Source: JAGPCK01 sp964535575 (GTDB taxonomy: Bacteria; Bacteroidota; Bacteroidia; UKL13-3). From it: 64,000 nt of DNA. The number at the start of each line of letters is the position of its first letter. The first letter of the stretch is position 1. The position numbers and the translations under genes are program-made. The stretch is from NCBI GenBank assembly GCA_964535575.1, contig CAZHTC010000009.1, forward strand, positions 40,674 through 104,673, written 5' to 3'. The notes under the pieces are model-generated. The model did not search any database, was not told where the DNA came from, and worked only from the letters and a program-made list of their open reading frames with translations. Positions 60,530-64,000 of this stretch are shown here, one piece after another.

Positions 60530-61432
60530 TTAAGTAGTGGCTGAAACCGGATACTGCTTTTGAACCATGCTTTGATAAGTGGTAGCGTGGTGCTGAAATA
60601 AAGCTTCGGTATCCCAAAACCAGTTGCCGGTATTAAATGTTCCGGTTAATGGAATATCTCCGGTTGGCTGTGTATAGTTTTTACCTTCTGCATCCTTAAA
60701 TAAATGGTATAACAGATCTTTGGTGAGCAGTACCGGATATTTTTTCTCTGATGCATAAATACCTTCTACATCGCTGGTTGAACCAAATAGTAAGGGCGCA
60801 ATATCTAATGAATTGTATACCCTCCATGCACTGTTTCCCACTAATTGATTAATGTATCCGGCAAAATTATCATCACCGGATGTGAGTCCGGCAAAGGAAA
60901 CAGGAGTGCAACTTACCCCCGGTAAATTGCTATTTAAGTAGGCAAATAGAGGAGGAGTGAGGGTGCCACCCAAACTATGCCCGGTGATATATAGTGAGGT
61001 AATGGTTTGGCTCTTTAAAAAATCGAGCATACCTACTTTACTTGTGGGATCAACGAGTTTAAGAAGGGCGTTCATGCCGTTCCACGCTCCGGTTGAAATA
61101 TTGGCATTTTTCGGAGCCGATGACACGAAATCGGTAAAGGGTTTGGTGGTGCTGATATCAAAGTCTTGTTTGAGCCATGCGGTTAAACTTTCAGGGTCGG
61201 TACCTCTTATTACCACATAATAATCACTTGTTCCCGGTGATTTCGCAACAAAAGCGAGGCTGTAAGGAACAAAAATAGTACTTAATTCGGCCGGCCCCCA
61301 TACCACTTCAAGGCCCATACCTGTCACTTTTTCTACAATTTCGGAGGGTTTAGAATACGAATAAACGCAAAGATCAATCAGTCCGTTGAGCATTAGATTT
61401 TGTTGTGCTTGTGTTAAGTTTGGGTTGTTCAT
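60530..61432 (-). CDS. Class 3 (Rhizomucor-type) lipase
   Basis: A 300-residue alpha/beta hydrolase. GHSLGG (Ser about residue 154) is the nucleophile elbow; YVVIRGTDPESLTAW is the strand before it, SLDIAPLL carries a candidate acid and HHATTYQSM the candidate His. No signal peptide is seen at this start, so an intracellular location or unusual export is possible. The lid region is short. It is flanked on both sides by structured repeats. Confidence 0.85.
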   Translation of the reverse strand: MNNPNLTQAQQNLMLNGLIDLCVYSYSKPSEIVEKVTGMGLEVVWGPAELSTIFVPYSLAFVAKSPGTSDYYVVIRGTDPESLTAWLKQDFDISTTKPFTDFVSSAPKNANISTGAWNGMNALLKLVDPTSKVGMLDFLKSQTITSLYITGHSLGGTLTPPLFAYLNSNLPGVSCTPVSFAGLTSGDDNFAGYINQLVGNSAWRVYNSLDIAPLLFGSTSDVEGIYASEKKYPVLLTKDLLYHLFKDAEGKNYTQPTGDIPLTGTFNTGNWFWDTEALFQHHATTYQSMVQKQYPVSATT

Positions 61433-61561
61433 GTGAGTTAATTATTAATGGTTGAATAAATAATTGGAGTGACCAATCAAAGATGGTATTTTATTTTATA
61501 AATCTGATCACGGAAAACAAGGTAAATACAAAATCACTGAATACAGCGACATTACCTTAAT

Positions 61562-61689
61562 GTTGCCCGAATGGCAGTGACGGTAATTTTGAGAGTTTGA
61601 TTTGGTCACGCGCGACACCCCGATAGTTATCGGGGCGCCAGCAGCAGGTTGGATGTGGAGGATTGGCGGGGACGCCAACCTCGGACAAA
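61562..61689. repeat. 128-base direct repeat, copy 1
   Basis: Begins GTTGCCCGAATGGCAGTGACGG and ends GGACGCCAACCTCGGACAAA. It contains TTTGATTTGGTCACGCG, the perfect palindrome CCCCGATAGTTATCGGGG (61618-61635) and CGCCAGCAGCAGGTTGGATG. The copy at 61931 is nearly identical. Confidence 0.92.
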
Positions 61690-61716
61690 GGGAAAGCAAG
61701 GAACCAAATTAGAAAC

Positions 61717-61810
61717 CATCATTACGATCCCGCACGTGCGGGTGCGGTAATCTCCTTGTGATTAGGATAGTGCTTCCAATGAGGAGACTGCTTCGTTCCT
61801 CGCAGTGACG
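61717..61810. repeat. Dispersed imperfect palindrome, copy D
   Basis: CATCATTACGATCCCGCACG, then GGTAATCTCC in the left half and GGAGACTGCTTCGTTCCTCG plus CAGTGACG in the right half. An inner CCCGCACGTGCGGG hairpin is inserted after the left arm. Confidence 0.8.
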
Positions 61811-61824
61811 ATAGATTTTGAAAG

Positions 61825-61928
61825 TTTGGTGACGCGTTGCAAACGCGCAGAAATATTTGTTCCAACTAAACTTTTTAGGACATCCTCGTTACAAACAAGG
61901 ACGAGTTAGGACGCCAACCACGGACAAA
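61825..61928. repeat. Chimeric relative of the 128-base repeats
   Basis: It begins TTTGGTGACGCG and ends GGACGCCAACCACGGACAAA like the flanking copies, but the middle is replaced by a CGCGTTGCAAACGCG hairpin (61833-61847) and a CTCGT...ACGAG hairpin. Confidence 0.75.
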
Positions 61929-61930
61929 AA

Positions 61931-62058
61931 GTTGCCCGAATGGCAGTGACGGTTATTTTTTAGTTTGATTTGGTCACGCGCAATGCCCCGATAGTTATCG
62001 GGGCGCCAGCAGCAGGTTGGATGTGGAGGATTGGCGTGGACGCCAACCACGGACAAAA
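61931..62058. repeat. 128-base direct repeat, copy 2
   Basis: Same order of blocks as copy 1: GTTGCCCGAATGGCAGTGACGG, TTTGATTTGGTCACGCG, CCCCGATAGTTATCGGGG, CAGCAGCAGGTTGGATG, ending CGCCAACCACGGACAAA. It ends 4 bases before the stop of the HEPN-like gene. Confidence 0.92.
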
Positions 62059-62061
62059 GAT

Positions 62062-62616
62062 TCATCTTTTTGACATCTCTAAATATACCTCAAGTTCACG
62101 AGCATATTTTAGTTTAAACTTTTGTTTTGCTTCATCCGAAAGGTCACTTTTTACCTCAACTAAAAAAGCAAGAAGTCCCATTGAAAAGTCAATCCATTTT
62201 TGTGAACAGATATTAATATGTTTTAAAAATAAATACATCCTGTCATATTCATGAGGGCTAATTTCTGTAATATCTCTTTGGTGAAAATGATTCCTATAAA
62301 AATCATGAATAAATGTATTTCTATTTTCAACAAATGATTCAATATCCTTATCAATATCTTCTCTGAAAAAATCAACTGCTTGCAAAAAATCTTTAATTTG
62401 CCCAAGAGTCTGTTTCCGTAAACTTTTGTTCTTAACATCATCGGAAAGGAATGCCGATATTGTAAGGTGCTTGAATCTACTTTTTGCTTTACTATGTTTG
62501 TTAGCCAAAGCAACAATCCCATGCAAAGCCCATTCTGCAGTCTGAACTTTTATGAGTGTTTCACCAGTAATTTCATACAAGAAACTTGGAGTGTATTTTT
62601 CCTCAATAGGTGTCAT
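62062..62616 (-). CDS. Small all-helical protein with HEPN-like RNTFIH motif
   Basis: A 184-residue cytoplasmic protein rich in helices. Near residue 97-105, ENRNTFIHDFY gives an Arg-x4-His motif with Asn after Arg, as in HEPN-type RNases and their non-catalytic relatives. ALHGIVALANKHSKAKS and KDFLQAVDFFREDIDKDIES flank it. The protein is too short to hold another domain. No antitoxin or nucleotidyltransferase partner is seen. The downstream 3' end abuts the 128-base repeats. Family assignment is tentative. Confidence 0.55.
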   Translation of the reverse strand: MTPIEEKYTPSFLYEITGETLIKVQTAEWALHGIVALANKHSKAKSRFKHLTISAFLSDDVKNKSLRKQTLGQIKDFLQAVDFFREDIDKDIESFVENRNTFIHDFYRNHFHQRDITEISPHEYDRMYLFLKHINICSQKWIDFSMGLLAFLVEVKSDLSDEAKQKFKLKYARELEVYLEMSKR

Positions 62617-62647
62617 GTTTTACCTTCTACTATCCTGAGTTTGCAAC

Positions 62648-64000
62648 TCAGGATACTTTCTCCACTTTATACTTCCCCTTACTCTTTCTAATATTCACCG
62701 CTACCACCTTGTATTCTGGGCAGAGGGCTTCGCTATCGGCTACGCTGCTGGTGAGGTCGTTCATGCGTATTTCAGGGAAATGGAAGGTAGAGGAGAGGAT
62801 GCCGGGCAACACTTCATCGGTGATGCGCGCTTTCACATCAATCTTGCCACGAGCACTTATCACACATACCATGTCACCATCCTTGATAAGGTGCTTTTCG
62901 GCATCTTCGGGGTGTATCATCAGCACATCTTCGGTAAGGATTTCGTTGTTGCCGGTTCTGCGGGTCATGGCGCCACAGTTGTAGTGCTCCAGCTCGCGGT
63001 TGGTGGTGAGAATATATGGAAACTCTTCGCCATGGTTCAGAATCTCTTCGCTCTCGCGCCAGGCGTTGTAAGCAAATTTTCCTTTGCCGCGTTTAAAAGT
63101 TTCGGTATGTAATATTTCGGTGTCTTGTCCATCAGGTGCTACCGGCCATTGCTTGCCATTCTCACCCAACTCATCCCATTTTACACCGGCAAAGAAGGGC
63201 ACAATCTTCGACACTTCTTCCAATACTGTTTTCGGATGGTAATCGGGTTGCGGGTAGCCCATGCGGTTCATCATGTCCACAATAATCTGCCCATCGGGTT
63301 TGGTACCTTCCACAGGTTTTACTACGGCATTCACCCGTTGTATCCTGCGCTCGCCATTGGTAAAGGTTCCGCTCTTTTCAAGGAAAGAAGAGGCAGGCAA
63401 CACCACGTGGGCCATCTTGGCTGTTTCGGTAAGGAACAGTTCCTGCACCACCAGCAGGTCGAGTTTGTTCATTGCGGCTTTTACGTGGTTGGTATTGGGG
63501 TCGGTTTGTACATTGTCTTCACCCATCAGCCAAAGTGCTTTCAGTTTGCCATTGAGTGCCGCATCATACATCTGCGGAATTTTATAACCCACATAGTCGG
63601 GCAGTTTGGCGTTGTAAAATTTCTCATACAACTGGTGGTATTCAGGATTGGTAACGTCTAAATAACCTGCACCCTGGTGTGGCTGGCAGCCCATGTCGGC
63701 TGTACCTTGTACGTTGTTTTGTCCGCGTAATGGATTTACACCCACGCCACGTCTGCCGATATTGCCCGTAATCATGGCCAGGTCGGCAATGAGCATTACA
63801 GTAAAGGTGCCCTGTGAGTGTTCGGTAACACCGAGCCCGTGGAAACTCATGGCATTTTTGGCAGTGGCATAGGTGATGGCGGCTTTGCGCACCAGTTCTC
63901 TGTCAACACCGGTAATGCGCTCCATTTCGTCCACATTCAGTTTCAGTATTTCCTGTTTGAATTCTTCGTAGCCTTCGGTGCGCGATTCAATAAATTGTTT
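62648..64000 (-). CDS. Formate-dehydrogenase-type molybdopterin oxidoreductase, C-terminal part (start outside window)
   Basis: The frame is open through the right edge and encodes 450 residues of the catalytic subunit of a molybdopterin/bis-MGD enzyme. AMSFHGLGVTEHSQGT, NVQGTADMGCQPHQGAGY (the Cys here is not the Mo ligand, which would be upstream), ALWLMGEDNVQTDPN, VLPASSFLEKSGTFTNGERR and the C-terminal MoCo-binding domain LTTNRELEHYNCGAMTRR and YILT are visible. It matches formate dehydrogenase alpha subunits; the N-terminal iron-sulfur and U/C ligand regions lie beyond 64000. MoeA at 55724 supplies its cofactor. Confidence 0.88.
   Translation of the reverse strand, partial: KQFIESRTEGYEEFKQEILKLNVDEMERITGVDRELVRKAAITYATAKNAMSFHGLGVTEHSQGTFTVMLIADLAMITGNIGRRGVGVNPLRGQNNVQGTADMGCQPHQGAGYLDVTNPEYHQLYEKFYNAKLPDYVGYKIPQMYDAALNGKLKALWLMGEDNVQTDPNTNHVKAAMNKLDLLVVQELFLTETAKMAHVVLPASSFLEKSGTFTNGERRIQRVNAVVKPVEGTKPDGQIIVDMMNRMGYPQPDYHPKTVLEEVSKIVPFFAGVKWDELGENGKQWPVAPDGQDTEILHTETFKRGKGKFAYNAWRESEEILNHGEEFPYILTTNRELEHYNCGAMTRRTGNNEILTEDVLMIHPEDAEKHLIKDGDMVCVISARGKIDVKARITDEVLPGILSSTFHFPEIRMNDLTSSVADSEALCPEYKVVAVNIRKSKGKYKVEKVS

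Noticed and set aside
61562..62058. CRISPR array
   Set aside because: Repeats are 128 bases, only two near-identical copies exist, spacing is irregular and no cas genes are present.

Overview
The window looks like a chromosomal segment of a member of the Bacteroidota, probably a free-living gliding or T9SS-bearing lineage. The signs are a PorQ component of the type IX secretion system, a secreted deiminase with a type IX C-terminal sorting domain, PKD-repeat and choice-of-anchor L surface proteins, DUF1573, DUF2027, DUF2279 and DUF3078 proteins, start codons mostly without Shine-Dalgarno sequences, and promoters with the Bacteroidota -7 element TAnnTTTG. No prophage, insertion sequence, CRISPR array or rRNA operon was seen. 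Two tRNA genes are present: Ser-UGA on the minus strand and Arg-ACG on the plus strand.

Layout. 1-7.6 kb: a huge PKD/IgGFc-binding-like surface protein running off the left edge, a membrane J-protein, an intergenic cluster of dispersed palindromic repeats, a nucleoid-associated protein, small DUF proteins and a GH25 lysozyme. 7.6-16.7 kb: an ABC-F ATPase, an orphan LysR DNA-binding domain with a HEAT-like partner, tRNA-Ser, arginine decarboxylase divergent from an arginase-family enzyme, LuxC-type acyl-CoA reductase divergent from an Alvin-type ferredoxin, an NlpC/P60 hydrolase, a Bcp-type peroxiredoxin, an NfeD-like protein and tRNA-Arg. 17-29.5 kb: a beta-CASP nuclease, a queuosine-precursor transporter, a secreted peptidylarginine/agmatine deiminase divergent from a DDAH-like amidinohydrolase, diaminopimelate decarboxylase, Smr/DUF2027, DUF2279, DUF1573, an HtrA protease and KdsA. 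29.5-41.2 kb: a mostly minus-strand block with a secreted caspase-PEGA-FISUMP protein and lipoprotein, an acetyltransferase, a deoxynucleoside kinase, TrpS, a GT-C glycosyltransferase, PyrB-PyrR-EVE, ribosomal protein S1, Cmk and PorQ. 41.2-45.5 kb: an accessory islet with palindromes, two orphan lipoproteins, a Kelch lipoprotein, an SRPBCC protein and Hsp20. 45.5-57.6 kb: tandem choice-of-anchor L proteins, DinB, rhodanese, DUF3078, a DASS transporter, a PhnP-like hydrolase, an NFACT protein, tandem paralogous secreted proteins, SRPBCC-GyrI and MoeA. 57.6-64 kb: HrpB helicase, a class 3 lipase, a repeat-dense spacer, a HEPN-like small protein and the C-terminal part of a formate-dehydrogenase-type molybdoenzyme.

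How the genes work together. Four enzymes acting on guanidino compounds (arginine decarboxylase, arginase family, secreted deiminase, amidinohydrolase) lie within 12 kb. PorQ belongs to the secretion machinery that would export the deiminase, although the remaining T9SS genes are outside the window. MoeA and the formate-dehydrogenase-like enzyme share the molybdopterin cofactor. PyrR and PyrB belong to pyrimidine synthesis and are translationally coupled.

The best candidates for follow-up are the caspase-EF-hand-PEGA-FISUMP protein, the interlocked convergent stop codons (four pairs overlapping by exactly 4 nt), the three families of structured intergenic repeats, the near-leaderless promoter arrangement, the strong Shine-Dalgarno with a TTG start on rpsA, and the paralogue pairs in which one copy has diverged. 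I saw no complete, clearly undescribed multi-gene system; the findings are individual leads.
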